Below, one piece after another: positions 21,668 to 33,191 of a DNA stretch of 64,000 nt (the first letter of the stretch is position 1; each line of letters begins with the position of its first letter). The notes beneath the pieces are model-generated. The model was given only the letters and a program-made list of their open reading frames with translations. It was not told the origin of the DNA and made no database searches. The position numbers and the translations under genes are program-made. The stretch spans positions 345,001-409,000 of the forward strand of contig JAZDSV010000006.1 of assembly GCA_036784855.1 (NCBI GenBank), in the 5' to 3' direction. Source of the DNA: Aphelidium insulamus. Lineage: Eukaryota > Aphelidiomycota > Aphelidea > Aphelidiaceae.

Positions 21668-22733
21668 ATGGCAACGGCGATAGAAGAAGGTGAGCCCATA
21701 TATGTGCATATATATATGACTACGGATGGATGCCTGTATCCAATGTATATACATCCATATGCACACACTAGATGCCAACCACTCTAGAAAACATCATCAA
21801 GGCCCGGCTGCTGTCTGATGACCGGCTGGTGAAGAAAGCCGCCTCCAGGTTGGCCACCTTTACACGGCACAGCCACGATGCGTACGTACTCACTCGTACT
21901 CACTCACACATAGATACAGTACGTGCTCACCCGTGATAGCCAGGTGATGGAGGACTGGCAGTGGGAGTTGATCACGCTGCAGAGCGCCCTGCAGCGACAC
22001 CAGATCATCCGGCAGTGCGTGGAACGGGATCGCTTGCACGCCGAGCAGCAGACTACAGCAGCTGGTACGTATACATATACATATATGTATATATATATCA
22101 ATGATACTTGTAGAAGCCGAGATACCGCTGCTACGGGAGCGCATTGCCGCCATGAAAGTGGAGTTGGAGCTGGCCAAGCAGCACCGCCAGCAGATCCAGC
22201 AGTACGAAGTGGTGGCCAAGCGCATTGTGCAGCTACCGTCCCGCACCGACACCCAGGCCAGCATCGCGCGGCTGCAGACAGAGTTCGCGCGTCTGTCTCG
22301 GCTGCACGCGGAACAGGAGCGTATTGGCGGGGAGAGGCGCCAGTGTCTGCACCGGCTGTTTGATGCGATGTATGCGGTGCGCGACGAGCTGGCCGGCCAC
22401 CCGTCGCTGGACGAGAACCGGTTCTTTGTGCAGGACGATGGCAGGGTGTTTGCGGATGATGAGGATGAGACGGCGCGGCTGGCTGCACTGGCCGCTGTCA
22501 GCGAGGAGCTATTGGACACCAAGATGGCCAGTGGTCACCACGAAAGAGAAGGACACCATGCTGACGAAGAGGAAGATGATGCCGCTGGCACGAATGATAA
22601 TGACGACTCACGGCCGTCCACTGTTCTGGCGGGTTCTGTGGACGGCGACACGCCCAATGCGGCGGCTTCTGGGGCAACTGACCGCGAGATAGAGCTGGGC
22701 GAGGTGGACGACGATGACAATGAACAGCAATAA
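21668..22733 (+). CDS. THOC7: THO complex subunit 7
   Basis: Four exons (21668-21689, 21788-21885, 21920-22064, 22114-22733) give 294 residues. THOC7 is a coiled-coil subunit of THO/TREX, which couples transcription to mRNA export. The 22-nt first exon yields 'MATAIEEENIIKARLL', aligning with the THOC7 start (DDEVIRKRLL). The body is a helical coiled coil. 'RQQIQQYEVVAKRIVQLPSR' is the family signature (R-x-E-Y-x-x-L-A-K-x-I), followed by a second coil to about residue 225. The C-terminal 70 residues are acidic and disordered, ending in an Asp/Glu run, longer than in animals. A later ATG at 21772 would avoid the tiny exon but loses the conserved opening. The third intron carries a TA run. Confidence 0.85.
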
Positions 22734-22928
22734 TCTCATGCATATTATGTGTGTGTGTGTATTGAGGGTGGATGGCTGTCTGCGGCATTGGGTGGCGCTG
22801 TCGATCGGCCGGCAGATCGGTGTGTGTGTGTGTGTGTGAGTGGCAGGTGGCGTCGGCCGGCTGCTGGCGGCACACATAAATAGCGAGGCGTGTGTGCAGC
22901 AAACTCTCTCCTCTACTGTTCCAGCGGA

Positions 22929-23355
22929 ATGCGACCCTCGGTAGCTGCCCTGCTCGCCATTGGTGCCGTGTGTCTCGCCATACAGCCACCGACAGTGTCG
23001 GCGGGGCATTTATTGCGCAAACGCGTGCCCAAGGATGTGCGCCGTGCATACGACTTGCGACGCCAGCAGGACGCCGCCGGCACCTTCTACGGACCGCGAC
23101 AATCGTTCATTATGCGCGCACTGTGCCGGGTCATGTCTTGTTTCTGCCCGGATAATCCGCTCGGCCCCAACTGGATCAGTGCGTGTCTCTCCGCTCTGTC
23201 TGCCTGACACACGCTCTAATGCTATTATTACTGCAATAGCGCAGGAAGAAAAGCTACCGGTGTCGCAGGAGGAACGGCAGCGCCAAACTGATGAATTAGA
23301 TGCGCTCTACACCGCGATGGAGAGCAAGCGCTTGCAGAACCTGGGTGAGTCCTGA

Positions 23356-23386
<31 letters not shown>

Positions 23387-25245
23387 ATGCTCTTCACATA
23401 TCCTTAACTGTTGAATGCAGTGGATGTGCACATCATTGCGCCCAGTCAGTCCATCGACGGCGACGAGGCACTGGTCGGGACTCTGTCGCCCGTATTATAC
23501 GAGGATCAGACATACTCGATTGCGTTCAAGCTGGGCGCGCAGTACCCCAAGGACCACCCGTACCTCTCTGTTTACGTGTCGCAAATGTCCAAAAGTGGTC
23601 GCTGTCTCACCAGTGGCATGCACTTCATCAAGACGCTGGTGGTGACTGTGCCTGACGGTTTGAACACAGAGTCGTCGGACGACCTCGAGGACTCAGATCG
23701 TATTGACGAGGAAGTAGTGCGTGAAAAGATCAGTGACAAGGAAATACCGATGCCCGTGGCAGTCCCGTACGTACCGCCAGCTAAGAGTGGCGACGATTTT
23801 GCAGGATTAGATGATCTCGATGACGATTCTGAGCTGTTGCACACGAGAGATGACACTTATATTGTACGTACATGATACGCTTGATCGTTCTCACTCTCAT
23901 TGTCAGATTAAATGGACGGTTCCTGCGGATTTAAACGGCGACATTGAATACGACGAAGTAGACGAGCGCAAGGGCAGCCGACTGCATTGCTTTCTGTTCG
24001 ACATGTCGAGCGTGGAGCCGCACACGGTGCCTGAGCGGTACATGGCCGACGTGCGCGATCTCAGCGATATCAAAAGGCCATCCAAAAACCCGGTCAACTG
24101 GCGCCGAACGTCCACACTCCATCAGATCAAGGCATCGCCGCCGTTTAACATCCGGCCGCGACCGGAACTGTTCTCCGCCGAGTACTTCATTGACAGGTTC
24201 GGCGGCAAGGACCTCACGCTTTTCATGGGCGGCCCGCTGCTCAGCATAAAGTATTTCCAGGTGGTTTACGCGAACCAGCACAAAATATGGAGCAAGAATA
24301 TGTTTGACAGTGAGGTGCGGAAACGAGCAGGGACGGTCAAGCGGGGGTTTATCAGTTTCGTCAATGAGCTGCAGAGTACTATTGGGAGCTGCAATGATGA
24401 TGCGTTGACTGTCCTGATGAGGAGGCGGCTGATGGTCCGTAAACGCGCTTTGGGTACGCAGTTTTGGGTTACACGGTTATTCTTATTTCTTTATAGGAAT
24501 CTTGTTCCATCCTCAAGGGCGGCAATCATTGCGAGTGATTGGGTCGGCAATGCTTCAGGTTGCCAGAAAGTATCAAGACGGCCTCACAACTTATAATCCC
24601 AAGAAGGTTACAAACGTTTTCCTGCACATCGGGGCCATGTTAGTCTTTTTTTATATGCTCGATTAAAGTACTCGGCGATTAATTTATTTACTTGACTAGA
24701 ATGATAAATTACTGGAAGGAACATTTCGGTAAATACGAATTGGCACGTACAAAACTTGTCAGGCTATTAGTGCAGTTGCACGAATACTGTCTAGACGAAG
24801 ATGGGCCTTCGATTAACGTGCTTTGTGACGCCAAATATAACCATGGTGAGTTGATGGCATTACTGAAATGTGTTGCGAGTCTAACGTACATCAAGATCAT
24901 GGTAAGATAAAGAGAGACGCGGGCGGCAAAGAGTTAATGGATCCCCAAAAACTGCGCAATGAGATTGACAAGAATATGGGCTTCCTCATCCTCCACGAAC
25001 TAGATATTATCGTGGCCAGAATGGGAGTTTTACTGGTGCCAAAAGAGTCGCGAAAGCAAAAAATTGCCGAGGGAACCATCGGAATCAGCGACTACAACGC
25101 CAAGGCCATCAGGAAATACGCCGAGGATCTTCAGCTCTTTGGCACCATATTTGTGTCCACCTCCAAGTTTGGCGGTCGAACAAAGGACGGGAAAGACATT
25201 TGCACCGACATTGACATGTACATCAACGATTTTGAAAGATATTGA
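22929..25245 (+). CDS. Large secreted protein of unknown family
   Basis: Seven exons (22929-23178, 23240-23344, 23421-23863, 23907-24453, 24497-24638, 24700-24845, 24896-25245) join without any phase break into 660 residues. Residues 1-26 are a good signal peptide (MRPSVAALLAIGAVCLAIQ then TVSA). The mature protein opens with a basic 'LLRKRVPKDVRR', then Gln/Glu-rich helix, an acidic loop near 'GLDDLDDDSEL' and a C-terminal globular half with 'FGGKDLTLFMGGPLL' and 'NMGFLILHELDIIVARMG'. No transmembrane segment or Cys-rich pattern is seen after the signal peptide. I do not recognise the family. The clean seven-exon join argues for a functional gene. It sits next to two other loci with signal peptides (kinase pseudogene at 25.4-26.6 kb, 176-residue protein at 28.8-29.3 kb). 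It could be an extracellular or ER-lumenal factor. Confidence 0.75.
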
Positions 25246-25410
25246 TGGTACAGCAGTTTAATACACTTGTAAACAGCATTTTATGATATGCTCATCGCAT
25301 ACAGTTGGTCATTTTGTTTGCGCACTTCCATCGTTAACCTAGTACGTTGATATTTGTGATGGGTTACAGCTTAAAGCAAACTTTTTTCCCGCTGCTGGAC
25401 ATTGGCCGGG

Positions 25411-26551
25411 CTATGCCGGAATATTTTTTTCCACCGGGGTGGAAAGGCTGAAATCAATGAGTTTCACATCAATGATTTTCTCCTTGTCGCGAACAAAAAT
25501 AAAATTTCGCGCAGTAGCGGCATTGTGCAAGAATCCTTGCTTGTTAAACTCGTTCACCGCGTTAAGCATCCCCATCCACGCAATGGCAATGTTTTCGGCC
25601 ATCAGGTTTTCTTCTTCAAGGGAATACTTCTCATCGCCGACTAGAGTGCGAGTATCAAGTGGTTTTTAAAGTACTGATGTGCATTGATTCCGTCAATATA
25701 TGGAATAACAACAAAACGCTGATGCAGTGGGCTTTCCGTGAGGCCGGCACAGATTAGGTGGATACTGTGCTTCAGGTCTGCTTTAAGTGCATATCGCAAC
25801 GCGTTAACTTCTTGATTAAATTCTTTTCCTTTCTCCATTTCTTTCACAGCAACCTTTTGCCGTCCAAGGGTAGCAACTCTTGTAATGCCATTACTACCTT
25901 GGGGCAACTTTTGGTGTTGGTCGAACTACAATTGAGTGAACGCACACTTTTCATTGGGACCCAAGTCGTCAATAACGTCGCCTTCTGACCATCGAGTCGA
26001 GCTCTTAATTCGATCAATAACCAATCCCTTCTTCACCGATTTAGCGCGGCGAAGGAAGGATTTCGTGGGATCGTACAACTTTATGTAGAATGTAACGGTA
26101 TAAAAATCGGAGACGGCTTTGGGAAGCACAAATGTCACCTCGTAGCACTTGCTTTTTTTGTACCTCTTGGATGTTTTCGGAGGAAACAATCGCCTCCAAT
26201 GAGGAAGAGGCGAGATAATTGCATCCACCTTGATTTCATCATCTTCCTCGCTCCCCATCTTGACCTGCAACGAGTCGACATTCGAGATGGGCACCCAGTT
26301 AACTCAAAAGGGAACATCGTACTCCAATCCCGTTTGATACTTGACACCTTTGGGAATGATCCAGCTCGCTCGAAAGGGCACACGCACAGAGGACACCCAT
26401 CGACGCAGTCGCTGAGTGAGAGAGAGAGCACTACATTGCACAAGGATAAGTACGTGGAATCGATATGTAAAATGTCGTGAAATAGAGCTACATACCTCGT
26501 GGTGGAGGCAAGCGCGAGAAGCAGCAACAGCGCGGGTTGAACGATTTGCAT
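25411..26551 (-). pseudogene. Decayed secreted protein-kinase-like gene (copy 1)
   Basis: Exon 1 (26551-26496) encodes a signal peptide, 'MQIVQPALLLLLALASTTR', followed by a GT-AG intron. The second part reads clearly as a relative of the kinase-like gene at 48.5-50.1 kb: 'GITRVATLGRQKVAVKEM' (beta-3 Lys), 'QRFVVIPYIDGINAHQYF' (hinge region), 'GFLHNAATARNFIFV' (catalytic loop) and 'VKLIDFSLS' (DFG position). The frame is broken by TGA at 26304-26306, TAG at 25926-25928, and a one-base shift near 25641 that also yields a TAG. The C-terminal lobe is missing after 25411. The catalytic loop reads H-N-A-A-T-A-R-N, so the catalytic Asp is also lost. The splice phase of exon 1 does not match the kinase frame. 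I conclude it is a pseudogene. Confidence 0.8.
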
Positions 26552-26932
26552 TTTCGTTCACGATGAAAAATGGAAAAACGATTTCTGCGCCACGTGTGAT
26601 TGCCTGTACCGCGTAACCATAACTCAACCAATCAGAGCTGTTGAACGCCACTCCTGTATTCGCCCCTTGAAAATGGTTGCAGCGTTCAAACACCGCTTCA
26701 AACGCATTTCGCTGATGTTGCATATAATTGTCTAAATCCAATGGGATTGCAGTTGAGGGAATAACATAGTTCAGGCGCAGACATGAGGGACGCCAAGCAA
26801 CACTGTGAAATAGGATATGTATGTGCATTGCAGTGCGTTCGACTGTAACATGGTGGCAGTCAAGACTTCTGCAAAACACACAGTTTACCTTCATAATATA
26901 CTTTATTATAATATATGTACGCACAATATGCA
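26552..26932. other. Spacer carrying the promoter of kinase pseudogene copy 1
   Basis: Spacer of 381 bp. Positions about 26553-26695 are recognisably similar to 50092-50222 upstream of the second kinase copy, including an ACCAATCAG (CCAAT) element and the inverted pair TTGAACGC (26641-26648) / GCGTTCAA (26682-26689). The rest is AT-rich and leads into the 3' end of PMPCA. Confidence 0.7.
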
Positions 26933-28519
26933 TTACCGCTTGCCCAGCCCGAGCCGAGTCTGAATGCGCTCCAGCGTGGGAATCCGTTTCGGCTCCCCGC
27001 CGACCACCACAAAGGTGGGTACGCTCTCCGTGATCAACTGCTGAAGAACAGTGCGCACATCCTCGGCCGTCACCGCCTCAATTTTGGCCGACACTTCCGC
27101 CGGCTGACTGCGCTCACCTTTGACCTGCACCTGTCTGCCCACATCCTCTAGCGCCACGACACGGGTCTCCAGGTTCATCATCACCTGGGCGCGCAACTGA
27201 TTCTTGGCCCGCGACACCTCTTCCTCCGTGATGCCGTGCGAGACCACTCGCTTTAGCTCGTTGGCCACAATCTCCAGCATGGTGGGAATGGAGTGCGCGG
27301 GAACGGAGCAGTGCACGCCAAACACTCCCGACTTGCTGTATGGCTGATGCACCGCGACCACCTTGTCCACCCAATGGTAGCGGTTCAGGATGCGGGTGTA
27401 GAAGCGTGAGTACATGCCCTTGCCGGGTCCGCCGGCCGAGAACGAGTCGCCGCCGCCGAGCATGATTTGCAGCACGGACAGGGCGTAGATCTGCGGGTGC
27501 GTGTACGACCGGCCCTCGAAGCCGAGGAAAAAATGGGTGAACGGCGACGGCGGAAGGTGTGGCGGCGGTGCCGGCGCCGGGACCCGCATGAAGCCGCCAG
27601 TGTACTCGGGTTGGATGCTGGTGGTTGATGACGCATCACACTCGGTGGCCGCCTCCATGGAGCCAAAATATTTTTGTGTAAGCTGCAGCAGCTGCTCGTG
27701 CTCCACGCCCACGCCGGCAATGACCAGGTTGCGCGGGGTGACAAAGAGGCGGCGGAATTCGTGGATCTTGTCGCTGGTGATTCCCGGCAGCGCGGCCTCG
27801 GTGCACATTTGCGGCTGTCCAAATGTCTTGCCGGAGAATGCGCACTGTTGTGCCAGCTCTGTCACCAGCCAGTCCGGCTTGGAGTTGGCGTCCTCCAGTT
27901 CATAGGCAATTGTGGCGCGTGTTGCTTCCATCTCGGTGTCTGTCAGGCGCGGGTCGCGAATCGTATCCGCAAACAGGCGCACCACCTCGTCGACGCCGTG
28001 CCTGAATATCGCCGCCTGGTACATTGTGCAGTCTCTGGCATGCACGGTCAACAAGGGAGATACAAAAACTTTAACAGTACCTGCTGCTAGTGCATGTCAC
28101 GTTCCCGCCCACTCGTTCAATGGTTGCCATCATTTCGTCCCGAGTCCGGCTTCCTGCAGCGCATTAGAATTACGAGCAGATACACAGTGTATACACACAC
28201 CGGCAGCCTTGAAGGAGAGGCGATCATTGAAATGCGTGCAGCCCTGCAGATGTGACGGCTCCATGGCCGAGCCAACGTCCAAGTACGCGCCGACGCCGAC
28301 AAAGTGACTTTGCAGCGGCTCAGACGCGACGCGTATCCCATTTGGCAGTGTGGATATCAGGGTCCGCTTGGCAGCCGCGCCATTTGCACCGCTGCCATTG
28401 TGGATGATGGCATTGGTGGCATTAGCATTCTTTGTACTGGTGGCAGCGGTGGTGGAGCGCTCCCTGACGCCGCGGCAGAGTGTGGCGGCCACCGCGCGTC
28501 CAAGCGATTGTCGGTTCAT
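26933..28519 (-). CDS. PMPCA: Mitochondrial processing peptidase alpha subunit
   Basis: Three exons (28519-28201, 28153-28081, 28034-26933) give 497 residues. MPP-alpha is the non-catalytic partner of MPP-beta, which removes presequences from imported proteins in the matrix. The N terminus is basic and Ser/Ala/Thr-rich, as for a matrix presequence. The M16 domain begins 'STLPNGIRVASEP' and 'GVGAYLDVGS', with 'THFNDRLSFKAAGSRTRDEM' in place of the HxxEH zinc motif, as expected for alpha. 'ERVGGNVTCTSSRD' and the glycine-rich substrate loop 'GGGDSFSAGGPGKGMYSRFY' are diagnostic for alpha over beta and over the bc1 core proteins. A Pro-rich insertion lies before the second M16 domain. Confidence 0.93.
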
Positions 28520-28753
28520 TGATCACTTATTGATCAAGCGTTACTGAAATAATCAGCAATGGCAATGGTGGCCAAAATGGCGGCCACCCAATTGAATCTA
28601 GCTAAGCACAGTAGATGTTGAAGCTAATCTTTTTTAACCTGACATGCTAATATGTGGACGTTTTGTTTTATATATTCATTAACTACACAATTGTTGCCTT
28701 CGTGTCAGTATGTACATCGGTATCAAGTAGCTTGTTTCCCTAATGACGCACCA

Positions 28754-29284
28754 TTAAATATTCGGTGGTATCAGACGACTAGGTGCGGCTTTTGGAGTTT
28801 TTGGCCGCCGAGGCTTTCCTGAGGCTTTTGATTTTGATTGCGATATTTCAACATCGGTGTCCATCCATGCAGTATCCATTCCAGATATGCCGTTACTATA
28901 TTTAACTAACACTTTCACGCCAATTTGGTATGTTGCAGTTGCTGAATCAGTTGGAATTGTGGCTTGTCCTTTGACAATAACATTGGCAACTCCACCACTA
29001 ATTGTCATGTCGGTAAGCTCGTCGGTCTGTATGGGTGCCTTATCGTCGTGACGCTGGCGAAAAGTAAGCATGCTTGCTTGGATGCTTTCGAATTGGGGAG
29101 GAAAATCACGTAGTCTCATTTCCAAACGAACAGACGCACCAGCAATCAATGGTTTGTTACGGAAGCGAGGTGCATTGCGGCAAATGTTCTTCCCGTTAAT
29201 CATCAGGCTTTTCACCTCAAATGCCTGAACGGTCTGTGACAGAAGAATTCCGAGTGCAAATAAATGTGTCCAAGATGATTTCAT
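28754..29284 (-). CDS. Small secreted protein, unknown family
   Basis: Single-exon ORF of 176 residues with a clear signal peptide (MKSSWTHLFALGILLSQTVQA, cleavage near residue 21). The mature part (about 22-140) has alternating hydrophobic strands ('VRLEMRLRDFP', 'GVANVIVKG', 'ATYQIGVKVLVKY'), suggesting a small beta-sandwich. It ends with a basic Lys/Pro/Ser tail without a membrane anchor. I recognise no family. The N-terminal part of kinase pseudogene copy 1 has a loosely similar strand pattern, but I cannot show homology by eye. Confidence 0.65.
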   Translation of the reverse strand: MKSSWTHLFALGILLSQTVQAFEVKSLMINGKNICRNAPRFRNKPLIAGASVRLEMRLRDFPPQFESIQASMLTFRQRHDDKAPIQTDELTDMTISGGVANVIVKGQATIPTDSATATYQIGVKVLVKYSNGISGMDTAWMDTDVEISQSKSKASGKPRRPKTPKAAPSRLIPPNI

Positions 29285-29962
29285 TATCAGTCAATCGTCG
29301 ATTCTTGCCAAAAATTAAATGATGAACAAGCTACTAAAATACCGCGATCAAGATGAAACCGATTGCCAGCATCTCGCTTGCCCGAATCCCGCCAATCAGC
29401 GACAAGCGATCGTTGACATTAACCAGTTATGCGTCATTATAATCTGTTACGGCCAGTTTTGTTACTTAGAAATGTCAAATAAAAGTTTATAATGATTAAA
29501 ACGCTCTATGTGGCACGGCTTCAACATTTGTATGAGACGAGGGGTATTCTGAGATTGGCACGAAGTTCATGGATCCTTACCGCGTCATATGCAACACATC
29601 GACTTCATTTATGGTGGAAATTCAATGCATAAAGCCATTTATTGTCGCACAAGTCAGTGCTTTTCCGTGATGGGAGCTATCGACGCCAAAGGATATGATC
29701 GAATGTGATGAAGTTGCGTGAGCACAATTGTAATATAAGTTGCCAAATATAGCACGCCGTTTGTTGGCGTCACTTGACCAGGCGGGATTGGCCAGTACCG
29801 TCAACCATGGCAACCGACGGTGTGTGCGCGCAACAGCGACACGTTCGCTCTCTCTCCTCTCACTCCGAGTAATACACACCGCTCTTATCACTCGACAGAT
29901 AACAGCCAGTACACCCGCGCACTTCGAAACAATCCACACACAACAATCACACAGACACACCA
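29285..29962. other. Divergent spacer without a recognised gene
   Basis: Spacer of 678 bp between the small secreted gene (-) and the kinase C-lobe ORF (+). The right end has CACACA-rich sequence like that just upstream of several genes here. A minus-strand ORF at 29622-29963 is Cys/Arg/Ser-rich without domain features, and I do not accept it. Confidence 0.45.
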
Positions 29963-30199
29963 ATGGACGTTGCCGAAATTGAGAAGCGAGTGCTGGCCGG
30001 AGAGCGCCCCAAACTGACTGACGAGATTGCTGCGCGCCGCCGCACCGACCCCGTCATCGGCGGTATCTGCGACCTGATGGAGCGCTGCTGGGCGCAGGAG
30101 CCCAGCGCCCGCCCGCCCATCGACGTGGTGGTGAAGGAGCTGGAGCGCCTGGAGGAGATTCTCAAGACGCAGCCGGACGCCAACGACCCGTTCCCATAA
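29963..30199 (+). CDS. Isolated C-terminal fragment of a tyrosine-kinase-like (TKL/TK) domain
   Basis: A single ORF of 78 residues consists only of kinase subdomain XI: 'IEKRVLAGERPKL', then 'ICDLMERCWAQEPSARPPID' and 'VVKELERLEEIL'. The C-W-x(6)-RP signature is typical of TK/TKL kinases. Upstream DNA to 29285 holds no ATP-binding lobe or catalytic loop that I can find on this strand. The ORF has an ATG in a CA-rich context like its neighbours and a natural stop. It is either a gene remnant or a stand-alone small protein. It cannot be an active kinase. Confidence 0.6.
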   Translation: MDVAEIEKRVLAGERPKLTDEIAARRRTDPVIGGICDLMERCWAQEPSARPPIDVVVKELERLEEILKTQPDANDPFP

Positions 30200-31071
30200 G
30201 TGTCTGGCTACGCCGGACGCGGCGCCACTTGATTACGGAAGCGCGAAGTGGGCGCGGGACAGTCAAACATAAATTCACCCCAATACACTCTCTGTTACTT
30301 TTCGTGGGCTCTTGGCTGTGTGTGTTGTAGTTGAAGATGTGGGCTGAATTATATTACACCCTCATCTCTTTCGTGTATGTTATTCCTCATCCTCATTATG
30401 TTATGTGCACCCTCATCCATGTTGACTTTTGTACGGTCATATGTCCGATTGAATAATATGGATGAGGATTCATTCGGACATATGACCGTACAAAAGTCAA
30501 GTATGCGATAACCGTCCAATAATTACCACTCTTGATGTAAAAGATTACTCTGGACGCAGGATAATTGTGTAACACGGCTACACATTATTATCACCTAACT
30601 GATCTTGATCTTAATGAACTTATTGCGTCACGAGCTTATCACCTTGTTTTACAGTGAGCATGTAGATCAATTTTCTGTTTTTCTGGTCATTTATGTTCCA
30701 CTTGTTTCACAATGGCGAGTTATAAAGAATGTGTTCGTAAACCGCACCGTGTATCAATGTAACGCATGACAAACTTGGCGCATATCACGAGCTTCAGCAG
30801 TGCTTCGAGTAGTGAATGTAATTGGATCATGAGTTTGCCATCATAAGGAGCCAAGGGGTAATTAGCAGCCAGCCAATCAACGCGCGCCGGATGCATATTG
30901 ATCGCCGTCATAATTTTTGGTGCTGCGCTTCGCTTTTGTCTCTCACAAAGAACACTTCAACCGCACTGCAGCCTCTCACTATATAATTACAGATACGCGC
31001 GCCTACGTATAGATCTGCAAACGCTTCACACACCGCCCTCGCCATATACAGCACAAAGAGATCTATTACGT
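30200..31071. other. Spacer with a perfect hairpin
   Basis: Spacer of 872 bp before the HSF gene. It contains the 27-bp perfect inverted repeat at 30422-30500 and otherwise AT-rich sequence. The HSF promoter and leader should lie in the right half. No ORF accepted. Confidence 0.55.
30422..30500. repeat. Perfect 27-bp inverted repeat (hairpin, 25-nt loop)
   Basis: Arm 30422-30448 (TTGACTTTTGTACGGTCATA then TGTCCGA) is the exact reverse complement of 30474-30500. The loop is 30449-30473. A second, competing pairing exists: CCTCATCCAT at 30411-30420, just left of the stem, is the exact complement of ATGGATGAGG in the loop (30458-30467). No transposase or flanking target-site duplication is evident. 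Confidence 0.9.
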
Positions 31072-32954
31072 ATGGCAGATTTGACAGCCATGTATGCCGC
31101 GTCGCCATTCACGCAACGCCAGCGGGCCACCAGCGATATTACCGGCAGCATTAATCAACATCAGCAGCAAAATCAGCAGCAACACGGTAGCAAAGACACC
31201 GCGTTTCTCTCCCTCAACACCATGCCACAGACGCAAGAGGCTGCGGTCGCCATGCTCGCCGCGATGAAGGACGAATCGACCACCGCCAATGCATCATTCA
31301 ATAGCAGCGCCGCCAAACAAAACGGCAGCCATGGCGATTTATGCACGCCGCCGATGTCTGCCCACTCGTCCGAGTATCCGTCGCCGTCGGAGCAGTCTCG
31401 ATCAGGCGCCGGTCGCCACTGGAGTCCGTCTCCCTCTCCTTCCCCCTCGCTGACAAAGTATGTTGATTATTATATGTCTATATATATGGGCACTAACTAA
31501 TATCGCAGCCTGTCCAGCAACAGTAACGCCACCTTTGTGCACAAGCTCTACAAGTAAGCAAGCATTGTATAAATAACAATCATGTGTATAAATTCAATCT
31601 AATAATCTGTAGCATGGTATCGGACCCATCTTCGCAGCACCTGATATCGTGGAACTTTGCCGGCGACTCGTTCGTAGTGGCCAACGTGAGCGACTTCTCG
31701 TCGGTGGTGCTACCCACGCACTTCAAGCACAGCAACTTCTCCAGCTTTGTGCGCCAGTTGAATATGTACGGCTTCCACAAGGTGAACAAATCGCCGCGTG
31801 GACAGCGCACCCCGGTGGACCAGCAGATCTGGGAGTTTACACATCCGCGCTTCCTGCAGTCCCGCCCCGATTTGTTGGACGAGATCAAGCGCAAGGCCGA
31901 TAGCGGATTCTCCAGTAGCTCTTCGCCCAATTTAAGCATCAATAATGTTGCAGTCGAAAATGGCGGCCAGTTTCGGCATCATCAACAACAGCAGCATGGC
32001 GGGCAGCAACAACAACTGTTGCACGCCCGTCGCCACTCGCATCAACAATCCGCATCGGCACCCGGACCGCATCAAATTCAGCAACAACAGCCGGCAGTGT
32101 CGGACATCCTACAGTCCAATGTGGTCGCCCTGGTGGCGGCCGAGAACGAGACGCGCACCCGCGTTGAACTAATCACACGCAAACTGAGCAGCGTGGAGCG
32201 CTCGGTGGACCAGATGCGCGCCGCCATGATGGTGCAGCGCGAGATGATCCGCCGGCTGTATGACGGCCGAGGTAAAAAGCTTGCTACGGGACTGGAGGAG
32301 CAAAAGGGAGACGAAACGTCGACAAAAACTGTCACCGCATTCGAGCAGTGGGAGGCCGAGGTTCACCGAGATCTGACCGAGATGTCGACAGCGCTGGCCG
32401 CAGCACCGTCCGCCAACGCTCCCGGCATCGTCATCACCCCGGCGCATGTGGGCGGCAATACCAGCACCATCAACAATAGTGCACCCGCGGCGCCGCCTTA
32501 CTTTCAGCCTCAAGCCTCCAGCATGTACGGCGACTTTGCACAGGACCCCATTGACAACAGTTACGGCGGCATGTCGACGACACGGCCGCGGTCCAGCAGC
32601 AAGCGCAGACGCGGCTCACAGCCAGCATTCAACGACACGCTGTCCATGTGCTCGCGGTCGCAGTACTCGTCCAACTCGCGGTGCGGCAGCGACTACGATG
32701 GCGACGACAACGACGACGACCGCGAGTCCTACTACGATCCGTCGCCGCTACTGTCCGCGGAACCGTCGCCGCTGTTCGTCGCGGGCGGTGATGCGGCGGA
32801 CTGCGGCCGGGACTTGTTTGAGGCGCTGCGTCTGCGTGGCGACTCGGTGGAGGATGGTGGCAGCGTCGGCACAGTGGACCCGCAAATTGTGTCGCCGGGC
32901 GCAGACAACGCTTCGCTGGACGAGGATCTGCGTCTGGCCGGTTGGACCTTTTAA
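31072..32954 (+). CDS. HSF: Heat shock factor-type transcription factor
   Basis: Exons 31072-31457, 31509-31553 and 31613-32954 give 590 residues. Residues about 138-235 form an HSF DNA-binding domain: 'FVHKLYNMVSDP', 'ISWNFAGDSFVVANVSDFSS', 'VLPTHFKHSNFSSFVRQLNM' and 'YGFHKVN'. An intron falls early in the domain. A Gln/His-rich linker is followed by a hydrophobic heptad region (about 320-375, 'VVALVAAENETRTRVELITR' onward), the likely trimerisation coil. The C-terminal part is Ser/Asp-rich with 'DPSPLLSAEPSPLF', and its acidic/hydrophobic end fits an activation domain. The N-terminal 137 residues are Ser/Pro/Gln-rich and disordered. The frame is open upstream, but this ATG is preceded by stop-rich leader sequence in the other frames. 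Confidence 0.92.
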
Positions 32955-33191
32955 GCCGGCGTTCTATTCAATAATAATATAACTATATTAATTATTTATG
33001 TGGAGACAGCACACCTATTGAGATAAATAAGCTGCAACTGAAGCGATTTCGGCGGAATGTCGGTGACAGAAGCGGCCCAATCCGGCGCGGCGTCATTCGC
33101 TGTGGGGCGCCTCTGGCATCAACTCCGGCACTGCTGATACTCTCTCACACGCATAGAGATATATTATTATAATAATATAGAGGATACGGTT

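Noticed and set aside
26304-26933. Minus-strand ORF of 209 residues across the kinase promoter
   Set aside because: It overlaps the conserved promoter and exon 1 of the pseudogene in another frame and shows no domain pattern.
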